This document shows positions 27,177 through 35,125 of a stretch of 38,692 nucleotides of DNA, piece by piece. The notes under the pieces are model-generated. The model was given only the letters and a program-made list of their open reading frames with translations, did not search any database and was not told the DNA's origin. A program made the position numbers and the translations under genes. Source of the DNA: a virus; IMG/VR virus record IMGVR_UViG_3300029893_000034, positions 1-38,692 of that record; one strand, given 5' to 3'. Numbering within the stretch: the first letter of the stretch is position 1; every line of letters begins with the position of its first letter.

Positions 27177-27401
27177 TCACGGCTCAGGCTCCTCGCCCGG
27201 CGGCGGCTCTCGGCCCAGCCGCGACGCCACGTGTTGCGACCCGAGCACGTAGCCCGCGAAGATCGTGATCAGCCCGAGCCAGCCCGACGGCACGTCGCCG
27301 TGCAGGTACGTCAAAGGAAAGGCGCCGAGGAACGCCAGCACGAGCAGCAGTCGACCGAGGCTCAAGGTGCGGCGCCCTTTGTCACGGAGCAGGGAGATCA
27401 C
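27177..27401 (-). CDS. Small two-span membrane protein, holin candidate (74 aa)
   Basis: GTG 27401 is chosen because it overlaps the previous stop (GTGA) and has GGGAGG upstream; an ATG at 27437 would add 12 residues. The 74 residues carry two hydrophobic spans (LGRLLLVLAFLGAFPLTYL and SGWLGLITIFAGYVLGS) with a basic first segment and a charged C-terminal tail (REPPPGEEPEP). Small size, two spans and position right after the amidase and another membrane protein fit a class II-like holin. The holin call is by architecture only. Confidence 0.5.
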   Translation of the reverse strand: MISLLRDKGRRTLSLGRLLLVLAFLGAFPLTYLHGDVPSGWLGLITIFAGYVLGSQHVASRLGREPPPGEEPEP

Positions 27402-27640
27402 GACGTCGCCCTCCCATTGCCCGCGGCCGGCACGCAATCTCGGTGCCCGGCCTGCTTGATCTCGACGTCGCGGATCCGCTCGGCGTGGTTGTCGAGGCGC
27501 TTGTCGATCGTGGTCAGCCGCTCCTGCATCCGGCCCCCGAGATCGTCCACCTTCTGGGCCAGCCGCCCGGCGACGTAGAACACCGACCCGACCGTCAGGA
27601 GCACGGTCAGTCCGGGGCCGATGAACGAGCTCAGGTCCAT
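27398..27640 (-). CDS. Small one-span membrane protein with coiled coil, holin-like (80 aa)
   Basis: ATG 27640 begins MDLSSFIGPGLTVLLTVGSV, a single N-terminal membrane span (to FYVAGRL), then a coiled coil (KVDDLGGRMQERLTTIDKRL, DNHAERIRDVEI) and a short tail. Phage proteins of this layout are often annotated as holins or holin-like. It overlaps the amidase gene upstream by ten bases and the next gene downstream by GTGA, so the three are co-translated as a lysis cassette. Confidence 0.5.
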   Translation of the reverse strand: MDLSSFIGPGLTVLLTVGSVFYVAGRLAQKVDDLGGRMQERLTTIDKRLDNHAERIRDVEIKQAGHRDCVPAAGNGRATS

Positions 27641-28305
27641 GACGCCTCCGTCCCTTCCATCCGCCGCCGCAGCAACCACGCCGTCCGCCGCGCGTCCGCG
27701 TGCACCCCCGAGACCCGCGATCCGTCCGGCCGCTTGCTCGGCCGGTGCCCGTGCGCGATCACCCCGCCGACCGACAGGTCCCACCACGCCGGGTGCCCGC
27801 GCGTCGGGCCGCTCAGCGACGTGGTCGGCCAGGCCAGCGGGATCTCCACCGGCCGCGCGCCCGGCAGGGACCGGCTCGTCAGCCACCGGATCAGCGCCTC
27901 GGCGGCGTCGAGCTGCGCGTCGGTGTCTGGCACCTCGCGGCGGCGCCATGCGGTCGGACTCGGCACCGGGGCCGCCCACGGCCCGCCGGCCGGGGCCTTC
28001 GTGTAGGGGTTGACGATCTCGAGCCCGAGGGACCAGCGGTTGCGCTCGTTCGCGTGGCCGTAGGAGGCGAGGGCGAGATCCCCGTAGGCGTGGATGGCGG
28101 CGTGCTCGTCGATCAGCAGGTGCACGCCGTAGCCGTTGCCGCGCAGCACGCGCTCGGTCGTCTCGCGAGACCGCGTGACCGACTGGTGCAGGACGATGCA
28201 GTTGACCACCCCGGCGGCGCGCGAGCGGGCGCCCGGGAACGGGCCGTGGTTCTCGACGGGGAACGGCGTCTGGTGCCACTCGCCGTTGATCAGGAGGGCG
28301 TTCAC
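27631..28305 (-). CDS. Endolysin: N-acetylmuramoyl-L-alanine amidase (Amidase_2)
   Basis: A 224-residue amidase that cuts the bond between MurNAc and L-Ala of peptidoglycan. Zinc and catalytic positions visible: His40 in CIVLHQSV, GYGVHLLIDEHAAIHAYGD (near 58-75), ASYGHANERNRWSLGLEIVN with Glu96, and the late HGHRPSKRPDG (zinc His and Asp, DGxR variant). Length fits phage amidases without a cell-wall-binding domain, as in most Gram-negative phages. No signal peptide, so export depends on a holin, candidates for which follow immediately. ATG 28305 overlaps the preceding gene's stop (ATGA). Confidence 0.85.
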   Translation of the reverse strand: MNALLINGEWHQTPFPVENHGPFPGARSRAAGVVNCIVLHQSVTRSRETTERVLRGNGYGVHLLIDEHAAIHAYGDLALASYGHANERNRWSLGLEIVNPYTKAPAGGPWAAPVPSPTAWRRREVPDTDAQLDAAEALIRWLTSRSLPGARPVEIPLAWPTTSLSGPTRGHPAWWDLSVGGVIAHGHRPSKRPDGSRVSGVHADARRTAWLLRRRMEGTEASWT

Positions 28306-28490
28306 GCCCCGCCCCCGCGGGCCTTCTTCCGCCCCTTACGGCCCTTCGCCTTGGGCGGCGCCTCGGCCTCCGGCTCGACGTCCTCGACCTTGGGCGGGAC
28401 CTTGGCGGGCGCCGCGCGGGCCGAGGCGGACGGCGGCGGACGGTGTGAGATCGGGAAGCTGGGCCGGGCAAATCCACCGTAGACAGGCAT
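28302..28490 (-). CDS. Small low-complexity protein (62 aa)
   Basis: ATG 28490 has GGAG about eight bases upstream. Starts MPVYGGFARPSFPISHRPPP, then Ala/Pro, an acidic stretch (VEDVEPEAEAPP) and a strongly basic tail (KAKGRKGRKKARGGGA). It is probably disordered. The basic tail could bind nucleic acid or membranes. It is coupled to the endolysin by ATGA. Function unknown; it may be a small virion-associated or lysis-accessory protein. Confidence 0.5.
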   Translation of the reverse strand: MPVYGGFARPSFPISHRPPPSASARAAPAKVPPKVEDVEPEAEAPPKAKGRKGRKKARGGGA

Positions 28491-28499
28491 TGGGGACTC

Positions 28500-28856
28500 C
28501 TAGTAGATGTTCGCGCTGGCGGCGTCCTTGTAGGCGCCGTGCCAGCACGAGGCCGTGCCACCCGCCGTCGGCGTCGCGACCACGCGGAGCCCATTCGGAT
28601 AGATCCCCTCCAGGTAGATCGTATCCGCCGTGCCGGCCGCCACGACCAGCGCAGCCGCCGCGGCGGCCCACGTGGTCCCACCGTCCGGGCTGTGCTGCGT
28701 CGCGAACGTCCACTCCCCGCCGACCGCCTGGCACACGATCTGGTGCCGGGCGTACTCGCCTCCGCCGGTCAGCGTCGCAGTCCGATCGGCGAGAACGGCA
28801 GCGGCGGCCACTCCGGAAAGCACCTGCTGATAGCTTCTACCGAGACCGAAACCCAT
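28500..28856 (-). CDS. Small virion-like protein (118 aa)
   Basis: ATG 28856 with GGAGG upstream. The protein is rich in Gly, Ala and Thr with many predicted short strands (TATLTGGGEYARHQIVCQAV, GGEWTFATQHSPDGGTTWAA, TADTIYLEGIYPNGLRVVAT), typical of a beta-sandwich tail or capsid accessory protein. The SPDGGTTW string resembles the D-box-like loops of beta-propeller or carbohydrate-binding repeats. It lies between a possible minor tail protein gene and the lysis genes. The structural role is inferred from composition and context. Confidence 0.5.
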   Translation of the reverse strand: MGFGLGRSYQQVLSGVAAAAVLADRTATLTGGGEYARHQIVCQAVGGEWTFATQHSPDGGTTWAAAAAALVVAAGTADTIYLEGIYPNGLRVVATPTAGGTASCWHGAYKDAASANIY

Positions 28857-28911
28857 GGAAGCCTCCTGCTGGCCCGGAACCTACCATATATGGGCATGGC
28901 AGGTCCATCAC

Positions 28912-29667
28912 CTAGACCTTCGCCTTCCGGCGGGCCGTCGTCATCGCCCGGAAGATCGCGTCGGAGGCGCGCTTGTGCCACTCACGCTCGACCACTTGAC
29001 GGCTCTTGCCGTAGAGGTTCCACTTGTACTTGAGCCCCATGCGCACACGGCGCACGAAGATCCACAGGACCCGGGCCGGCGCGCGGCGCGGCTTCTGCCC
29101 GCGGCGCTTCTTGTACCAGGTCTTGTAACCGCGCTGGCCCTTGCGCGGGCCGCGCGAGATGATGCCCCGGATCTTCTTCTGCATGAGGGCGATCGCGCCA
29201 GACTTCATCTCCTGGAAGAAGTAGCCGTCGCGCATCTCCTTTTCACCCTGGGCGTTCTTGCTGTCGCCGATCACCTTGCCCGGCCAGTCCTTGCGCTTCA
29301 CGATCCGGCCCTTGGCCTTGCGCGCCTCGACCGGCACGTTGATCCGCTTGGCCCGGCCGGACGGCGATCCCCGCGCCTTGCCCTCGCCCGGCCGCCGCTC
29401 CCCGCCCTCGGCCTGCTCTTTCATGTACGGGTCGAGCGATCCCACCTCCGCTTCGAGGTTCTTCTTGGTCGAGGCATTCATCCGGATCCCGCCCTCGGTC
29501 CACTTGTTCCGGATCGTGTACTGGTCCCGGAGCGCTTCCTTGACCTCTTTGCGGACGTCGGCCGCGACCTGGTTGATTGCGTAAGACGTCGCGAAGGGGA
29601 TCTGGTTGCGCGCCAGTCTCAACGCCTTCTCGATGGACTTCAGGTTCGTCTCGACTGTGATCTTCAC
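28912..29667 (-). CDS. Possible minor tail protein (251 aa)
   Basis: GTG 29667 begins KITVETNLKSIEKALRLARN, then FATSYAINQVAADVRKEVKE, RDQYTIRNKWTEGGIRMNAS and TKKNLEAEVGSLDPYM. This resembles phage minor tail or tail-completion proteins that start with an AINxxAxxVRxE helix followed by NxFTxRxxWxxxGI and a LEAxVG strand. A very basic middle and end (GPRKGQRGYKTWYKKRRG, RKAKV) follows. It lies just downstream of the second baseplate J gene. Confidence in a structural role is moderate; no exact family. Confidence 0.5.
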   Translation of the reverse strand: MKITVETNLKSIEKALRLARNQIPFATSYAINQVAADVRKEVKEALRDQYTIRNKWTEGGIRMNASTKKNLEAEVGSLDPYMKEQAEGGERRPGEGKARGSPSGRAKRINVPVEARKAKGRIVKRKDWPGKVIGDSKNAQGEKEMRDGYFFQEMKSGAIALMQKKIRGIISRGPRKGQRGYKTWYKKRRGQKPRRAPARVLWIFVRRVRMGLKYKWNLYGKSRQVVEREWHKRASDAIFRAMTTARRKAKV

Positions 29668-29680
29668 AGCGCTACACCCG

Positions 29681-30823
29681 CTACACCCACGTGACCACGC
29701 CGAGGTGGATCGCCTGCCCGGCCGTGAGCGTCACGTTCGACAGCCCCGTCCCATCGCCCTGCACGCTATCGAGCGTGAAGACCTCCATCGTCTGGCCGAT
29801 CGTGTTGCGGATCTCGGAGTTGTAGAGCCGCGCCGACCCCACCGCGTACAGCGGATTCCTCACGTCCTTTTGCCGCCGCCGGTTGATCGCCGCACAGAGG
29901 GCGTGCAGGTCGTCCTCTACGGCCGCCCGGTCGGACGCGGTGTAACCGGCGCCGTCGTTGATCGTGAGCGTCAGGGCCACCGCCGCCGGCGCCGTCGCCG
30001 TCGGGTCCGCACCGATCGGCGCCCGGTCGTCGAGCTCCGCCTGGACCGTCGTCACCTGCGCGCCGGTCGGGATCACCGCCGCGCCCTCGCCCTCGACCGT
30101 GAAGTAGACGGTGAGCGGCACGGCCGTCGGGGTCGGTGCGACGCCGACCACCGATCCCTTGATCACCCACACCGCGTCCACGGCCTCGAGCGCCGCGCGA
30201 GCCCAGGCGCGATAGTCGTGGGCGGCGCCCCCATGCGGCGGGTTGCGCAGCCGGTCCACCCACCGATCGCGCAGCCCTTCGACTTCCTCCTGATCCACGC
30301 CGTTCGTGATCCCGGGCGCCTGGATCGCGCCGTTGCTGTCGACGCCGTCGATCGGCGACAGCAGGATGACAGAGGTCGCTGTGGTCGCGTTGCCCGCGCT
30401 CCCGGCGACCACCGCCTCGATCGGCGCGATGATCGTCCCGGCCGCCTCCGACGCATCGGCCGTCGTCTCGTACTGCACGCCGTCCGTGCGCTGCATCACC
30501 GTGCCCTCGGGGATCGAGGTGCCTGCGAGGGCGGCGAACACCGCGTTGCCGGAGGCCTTGACCGCCGCCTGCTGACGGACGCCGAACACCTTGGCGCCCC
30601 GGATCACGCCGGCATCGTCGGCCCGATCGGCGATCACCTGCCGGGCGATGAAGGCCGCGAGCGCGTGGATCGCGTAGCTCACCCCGGCCGTAACCCGCAC
30701 GAGCCCCCACTGCCACGACCTCGGGATCCCGGGGTCCTCGCCGGTCCTCGTGCGGAAATCGGCCGCGGTCCGCGCGACGATCGTCGCCCAGCTTGGCGTC
30801 TCGAATCCTGTGGTCACAGGCAT
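29681..30823 (-). CDS. Baseplate J-like protein, second copy (Mu gp47 family)
   Basis: A 380-residue protein of the baseplate J family, which forms wedge parts linking the tail to the fibres. Seen: N-terminal helical domain with RTAADFRTRTGEDPGIPRSW, a domain with GNAVFAALAGTSIPEGTVMQ RTDGVQY (the typical xxIPxGTxxxxxDGxxF strand), APIEAVVAGSAGNATTATSV, and the late domain RYGW-like WVIKGSVVG. The end GDGTGLSNVTLTAGQAIHLG VVTWV parallels the other copy (GDGTGLSDVT...ITWV). ATG 30823 has GGAGGGAG upstream. Two J-like genes in one tail module suggest duplication, with specialised copies or a switch. Confidence 0.82.
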   Translation of the reverse strand: MPVTTGFETPSWATIVARTAADFRTRTGEDPGIPRSWQWGLVRVTAGVSYAIHALAAFIARQVIADRADDAGVIRGAKVFGVRQQAAVKASGNAVFAALAGTSIPEGTVMQRTDGVQYETTADASEAAGTIIAPIEAVVAGSAGNATTATSVILLSPIDGVDSNGAIQAPGITNGVDQEEVEGLRDRWVDRLRNPPHGGAAHDYRAWARAALEAVDAVWVIKGSVVGVAPTPTAVPLTVYFTVEGEGAAVIPTGAQVTTVQAELDDRAPIGADPTATAPAAVALTLTINDGAGYTASDRAAVEDDLHALCAAINRRRQKDVRNPLYAVGSARLYNSEIRNTIGQTMEVFTLDSVQGDGTGLSNVTLTAGQAIHLGVVTWV

Positions 30824-30847
30824 GGGCTACACTCCCTCCGCGGTGCG

Positions 30848-30856
30848 TGCTACGCT
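30848..30856 (+). promoter_or_regulatory. Extended -10 promoter of the moron gene
   Basis: TGCTACGCT (30848-30856) is a TGnTAnnnT extended -10 element. Its end lies six bases before the ATG at 30863, where transcription would start, so the message is probably leaderless; no Shine-Dalgarno precedes the ATG. It lies in the 39-base divergent gap before the leftward J gene. Confidence 0.45.
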
Positions 30857-30862
30857 GGGCGC

Positions 30863-31288
30863 ATGGCGATCGACATGCGCAACATCCCACCGATCTTCAA
30901 CATCGAGGACATCTTCGGCCCGCCCTACGACACGCAGGATCTGGCGGTGTCCGACAGCCCGCCGATCGACGTCTCGCGCCCCGACGGAACCGACATCACC
31001 GAGGCCGTGCTTGACGTGGCAGAACACGGCGGCCGGATCGCGCTCCGGCGGCTCGGGGGCCAGCGGCTGACGGACGATTCCGTGCGAGAGATCGAGGCCA
31101 TCGTCAACGCTCAGATTCGACTGAACGACCTCCGGGGCGTCTGGGATGAGTACACGAACGCCGAGGGTGACCCCGATGTTCGCGCGATCTCCCGGCGTGC
31201 GGCGCCGCACCTGCGCATGCAGGCGCACCGCCGAGGCTCGCACGTCGACATCGGGCCGGACCTGCGCGACCCGAGCTGCCTGTACTAG
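30863..31288 (+). CDS. Moron: rightward gene of unknown function within the tail block
   Basis: A 141-residue protein (MAIDMRNIPPIFNIEDIFGP at the start) encoded on the opposite strand to its neighbours. It starts at ATG 30863 with no Shine-Dalgarno but with an extended -10 just upstream, and ends at TAG 31286-31288, overlapping the tail-fibre stop through a shared CTAG. No membrane span or Cys. A helical centre (LTDDSVREIEAIVNAQIRLN) and charged ends. An autonomously expressed gene inside a late structural operon is the definition of a moron; such genes often serve superinfection exclusion, anti-defence or lysogenic fitness. Function cannot be assigned from sequence. Confidence 0.65.
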   Translation: MAIDMRNIPPIFNIEDIFGPPYDTQDLAVSDSPPIDVSRPDGTDITEAVLDVAEHGGRIALRRLGGQRLTDDSVREIEAIVNAQIRLNDLRGVWDEYTNAEGDPDVRAISRRAAPHLRMQAHRRGSHVDIGPDLRDPSCLY

Positions 31289-33291
31289 CCCACGAGACAC
31301 AACGCCACGCCGTACCCCTTCGCCGCGTCGAACGGCACGACGATCTCCATCGCCTCGACCGGCCGCCCCTTGCCCGGCTTGGCCGAGTGCGTGCCGATCC
31401 CGTCCTTGCCCGGGACCACGTAGCTGTCCGGCGTGACGGTGGCGTCCACCGCGATCCGGATCTGCCCGAGCAGGCCGACGCAGGTCCACTCCTCGGGCCG
31501 CTCGTCGCGCGGCGTGTAGCCCCGGCTCGGATCGTAGTCGGGCACGTCCTCCCTGATCTCGCGGGTGACGTACTCCGCGTCCTCGGGGATCGGCTGCGGC
31601 GCGCTGGCCACCGGCCCGGAGTACGCCTCGCGCACCACCTCGACCTCGCGGCGCACGGGCTCGAGCGCCAGGCGCGCGGCCTCGTGCGCGGCCTCCGCGG
31701 CGGCCATCTCGTTCAGCGCCACGACCGTCCGCTCAGCCACCTCCGCCCGCATCGCCCGGTCCGCCTCGGCCATCCGATCCTGCGCGGCCTCGAGTGCGTT
31801 CCAGAGGTGCCGGTTCTCAGGCACCTTGGCGGGCCACTTCTGCCGCGGGCGCTTCCACGGCTTGAGCGCCGCGAGCGCCTCGCGGTAGGCGTCCGACGGC
31901 CCGAGGAGGTACCGCCGCTGGTCATCCTTGTTGAGTGGCGCGGCCTTCATGATCTCACCCGCCCGGGCCAACCGCGTATGCGCCACGTGCAGCGCCTCCT
32001 CGGCGGCGACCCGCGCGGCCGTCGACCGAACCAGCTTGGGCCACCGCACCATCTCGACCTGCTTGCTGATCGGCCGGCCCCACTCGTCGGTCTGGAAGCG
32101 ACCGGCCCAGCCGAGCCGATGGCGCCCGCCGACGACGCCCGGGACCGCGGACACCGGACCGAGCACCCGATCGCCCGGCTGCGCGAGGCGGACCTTGCGG
32201 CCCTCACGGGTCGTGAGGCGGCCCGGCTCGAGAACGCCCGGCTGGGCGTTCTCGAAGTACTCCGCGTAGTCCAGCGCGCCGGTGTTGAACGTGCCGCCGG
32301 CGATCGTGTCGAAGTCGCCGGTCACGTTGTTCGCTCGCCAGGCGAGGTCTCGATCCGCACCCGCCGCGCCCAGGACCGCCGCGAATGCACCGGCCGCGAG
32401 ACAATTGGCGGTGTTGAGCCGCGCGAACTGGCTACCGACCAGCACGGAGTTGTTGCCGTCGACCGCCGAGCTGACCGATCCGATCACCGCCGAATCCGAT
32501 CCCGTCGCGGAGAACGTGCCATCGCAGGCGATCGCCGCCGATGCGTTGCCCGAGGCGTCGCCGGCGCCCGTGGACGCGATCACAGCCGCGTGCGTGCCAG
32601 TGACCGAGGCCGTCTCGCTGGCGATCGCCGCGGCCATGATCCCCGACGCGCCCACGCTGCTGCTTGCGATCGCGACGGCGCGCGTACCCGTCGCGGTGGA
32701 CGCGTTGCAAGCGATCGTGGCTACCTCGGAACCCGTGGTCGCGTCACTACCGATCGACGCGATCACCGCCGACTGCGACGTCGAAGCCGTGCCGTCGGAA
32801 CTGGCCGCCACGAGGCTCTGGCTGCCCGACGCCAGCGCGGCGCCGGCGCCGACCACCGACGCGATCACCGCCGAGGCCGTGCCCGAGGCCGTGCCCGTGC
32901 CCGTCGCGATCACCGCCGACGCGATGCCCGACGCCACCGCGCCGCTCGACGCCACGCACGCCGCGCCGGCGCCGTTGGCCCGGCCGCCGCCCGCGATGAT
33001 CGCGTTCGTGTGCGTCGTGGTGTCGACTCCCGTATCCGCCGCGGCGGTCAGGATCCCCTTGAGCGGGTTCAATCGCGTGGCGAGCTGGGTATCCAGGGCG
33101 ACATCAGCGGTCAGGCCATCGTCCTCGATCGCGTTGATCAGTTCCTCCTGGACCTGGTTGAAGAACTGTGCCCCCGGGATCGTCCCGTCCTCGACGCCCG
33201 GATTGCCGTCGGTGAAATACCCCGGCGGGTTGGCGCCCGCGGCGTAAGCAGCAAGGACCGCAGTGTTGGTGCTCGAGCTGACTCTCTGCAT
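31285..33291 (-). CDS. Tail fibre with YadA-like repeats and Peptidase_G2-like self-cleaving domain
   Basis: A 668-residue protein. The N-terminus (MQRVSSSTNTAVLAAYAAGA, PGAQFFNQVQEELINAIEDD) resembles phage fibre attachment domains. Residues about 95-290 are short repeats of the form SAxIAS/xATGT (AVIAS, AVIATGTGTASGTASAVIAS), like the head repeats of trimeric autotransporter adhesins. Residues about 310-390 (DLAWRANNVTGDFDTIAGGT, DYAEYFENAQPGVLEPGRLT, GDRVLGPVSAVPGVVGG) match Peptidase_G2 / intramolecular chaperone self-cleaving domains. A helical coiled coil and a C-terminal domain follow. It probably binds host receptors and is matured by autocleavage. It follows gp48 as expected for a fibre, and its stop overlaps the moron's. 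Confidence 0.75.
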   Translation of the reverse strand: MQRVSSSTNTAVLAAYAAGANPPGYFTDGNPGVEDGTIPGAQFFNQVQEELINAIEDDGLTADVALDTQLATRLNPLKGILTAAADTGVDTTTHTNAIIAGGGRANGAGAACVASSGAVASGIASAVIATGTGTASGTASAVIASVVGAGAALASGSQSLVAASSDGTASTSQSAVIASIGSDATTGSEVATIACNASTATGTRAVAIASSSVGASGIMAAAIASETASVTGTHAAVIASTGAGDASGNASAAIACDGTFSATGSDSAVIGSVSSAVDGNNSVLVGSQFARLNTANCLAAGAFAAVLGAAGADRDLAWRANNVTGDFDTIAGGTFNTGALDYAEYFENAQPGVLEPGRLTTREGRKVRLAQPGDRVLGPVSAVPGVVGGRHRLGWAGRFQTDEWGRPISKQVEMVRWPKLVRSTAARVAAEEALHVAHTRLARAGEIMKAAPLNKDDQRRYLLGPSDAYREALAALKPWKRPRQKWPAKVPENRHLWNALEAAQDRMAEADRAMRAEVAERTVVALNEMAAAEAAHEAARLALEPVRREVEVVREAYSGPVASAPQPIPEDAEYVTREIREDVPDYDPSRGYTPRDERPEEWTCVGLLGQIRIAVDATVTPDSYVVPGKDGIGTHSAKPGKGRPVEAMEIVVPFDAAKGYGVALCLVG

Positions 33292-33328
33292 GGCTTCGTG
33301 CCTCCCGTCTCGTTCCGTTACGGCCTGC

Positions 33329-33988
33329 TCATGGTCCGGCCGCCGTAAATACCCAGTGGAGCGTCGTGTGCGCCGGCTTCAGCGCTTCGAGCGTGCACAC
33401 GAGATCGCCCGTCCCGTAGTCGACCAGCGGCGAGTCGCACGGCGAGTCGCAGCGGAAGTACTCCTCGTTGTCGTAGGTCGCGTTCACGATCCACGCGAAC
33501 GCCCACGACTCGTCCCGGATCGGCTCGTCGCAGCCACTGGAGTCGCAGCGCCACGGCCCCAGCGGCTCGTCGATCGTGATCGTGTAGCCGAGCCGGGCAG
33601 CGACCGCGATCATGTACGCCGCCGTCGCGCCGCCCTGGGCGGCCAGCTTCGCCCCCGCGATGTCCCGCCGCTCCTCGATCGTGTAGTCCGACACCGCCAG
33701 GCCCGTGCACGGATCGGGCAGGCCCAGCACCCGCTCCCAATCCTCGAGCAGCCCGCCGAACCCGGTATCGCTCGTCGCCGAGTCCGCCGTGTTCGCCGTC
33801 CGCGGATCCGCCTCGGTCAGCGTGTCGAGCAAGCGGTTGTGGGCCCGCGCCAGCTCGTCGCCCATGGCGTGCAGGTAGAGCCCGATCCGGCTGGTCGTGA
33901 TCCGCGTCCACGCGATCCCGCGAGGCAGCAGGCCCAGCAGGACGTCTCGGTAGGTGGCCCCTGTCGCGCGCTTGGGTGTCGTAGCCAT
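33329..33988 (-). CDS. Tail protein, Mu gp48 / DUF2313 (YmfQ) family
   Basis: A 219-residue baseplate protein: TYRDVLLGLLPRGIAWTRIT near residue 12, then LHAMGDELARAHNRLLDTLT, EADPRTA and LLEDWERVLGLPDPC, the signature of the YmfQ/gp48 family (LLPxGxAW, dPRTA, DWExxLGLPdpC). It continues GAKLAAQGGATAAYMIAVAA and a Cys-bearing strand region (RCDSSGCDEPI, CDSPCDSPLVDYG). In Mu-like tails gp48 sits between the J protein (gp47) and the fibre, as here. Shine-Dalgarno GGAGGG before ATG 33988. Confidence 0.85.
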   Translation of the reverse strand: MATTPKRATGATYRDVLLGLLPRGIAWTRITTSRIGLYLHAMGDELARAHNRLLDTLTEADPRTANTADSATSDTGFGGLLEDWERVLGLPDPCTGLAVSDYTIEERRDIAGAKLAAQGGATAAYMIAVAARLGYTITIDEPLGPWRCDSSGCDEPIRDESWAFAWIVNATYDNEEYFRCDSPCDSPLVDYGTGDLVCTLEALKPAHTTLHWVFTAAGP

Positions 33989-33997
33989 GATCCCTCC

Positions 33998-35125
33998 CTA
34001 CACCCACGTGATCGAGTGAACGACCACCGACCGCTCAGAGGCCGTTACGTCCGACAGCCCGGTCCCGTCGCCGTCCACATCCGTCAGCGTGAACACGTCC
34101 ACGGCCTCGCCGATCGCGTTCCGGATCTTGGAGTTCTCGATCGTCAGCGTCCCGTCGGCGTTGCGGTTGCCCGCCTCGCGCGCCCAGAGCGCGTTGAGCG
34201 CGGCCTCGACCGCCGTGCGGTTGTCGCTCGTGTCCGTGTCCGGGTCCGCCGGATCCGGATCCAGGCTGATCGTCAGCAGCGCCGAGGTCGTGGTCATGTC
34301 ACTGCCGACAGTGAGATCCTGCGTCAGGCACCGGCGCGCCTGCACGTACGTGCTGACCGTCGTGATCTGCGCACCCGTAGGGACGATCCCCGCCCCCGAT
34401 CCATCGACCGTGAAGTAGAGCGTCCGCTGGTTCAGATCGCCCGAACCGACCACGATCCACACCGACCGCACCGCCGCCAGCGCCTCACGAGCCCAGGCCT
34501 CGTACTGCTCGACCGTCCCGCCCTCGGCCTCGTCGCGGATCCGGGCGATCACGCGCGTACGGAAGCCGTCGTTGCTCTCCTCGTCCGCCCCGCCCGCGAA
34601 CCCGTCGATCGTCGTCGCGGTCGGGTCCACGCCCGCGATCGCCGCGGTCAGGGTGAGCTCGGCGCCGGCGTCCAGGTTGCCGTTGATCCCCGTCTCGCTG
34701 CACGTCGCGGCCACGTCCACCGTGCCGTCGGCACCGATCACCGCCAGAGCGTCGGTCGTGTACGCCACGCCGTCCGGGCGCTCGACCTCTGTACCGGCCG
34801 GGATGTTCGTCGCGGCGACGCCGGTGAACCGGAGCTGCGCGGACGTGGCCGCCGTGGCCGCATCACGGGTCAGCCCGCCGAACAGGTCGCCGTGGACGTC
34901 GAGCCGATCGTCCACGGCCTCGTCCGCCCACACCTGCTGGATCACCCACCGTGCGAACGTGATCAGGTCGTGCTGCGTCTGGCCGAGGCCGTAGAGCACG
35001 GCCCGCTGCCAGGACCTGCGGATCCGCGCCCCCTGCCGTCGCACGCGTCCGATGTAGTCGCCGACCGCCCGGGCGATCAGCGTCGGCACCGTCGGCCGCT
35101 CGATCTGGTCGCGGGCGCTAGCCAC
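33998..35125 (-). CDS. Baseplate J-like protein, first copy (Mu gp47)
   Basis: A 375-residue member of the J family. Seen: RAVGDYIGRVRRQGARIRRS, DRLDVHGDLFGGLTRDAATA, ATSAQLRFTGVAATNIPAGT EVERPDGVAYTT (the IPxGTxxxxxDGxxY element), a domain with EEGSNDGFRTRV-like ADEESNDGFRTRVIARIRDE, and a late WIVVGSGDLNQRTLYFTVDG. Its position directly after gp46 and before gp48 is the canonical gp47 slot. It overlaps gp46 by eight bases. It is the regular J protein; the other copy at 29681-30823 lies beyond the fibre. Confidence 0.88.
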   Translation of the reverse strand: MASARDQIERPTVPTLIARAVGDYIGRVRRQGARIRRSWQRAVLYGLGQTQHDLITFARWVIQQVWADEAVDDRLDVHGDLFGGLTRDAATAATSAQLRFTGVAATNIPAGTEVERPDGVAYTTDALAVIGADGTVDVAATCSETGINGNLDAGAELTLTAAIAGVDPTATTIDGFAGGADEESNDGFRTRVIARIRDEAEGGTVEQYEAWAREALAAVRSVWIVVGSGDLNQRTLYFTVDGSGAGIVPTGAQITTVSTYVQARRCLTQDLTVGSDMTTTSALLTISLDPDPADPDTDTSDNRTAVEAALNALWAREAGNRNADGTLTIENSKIRNAIGEAVDVFTLTDVDGDGTGLSDVTASERSVVVHSITWV

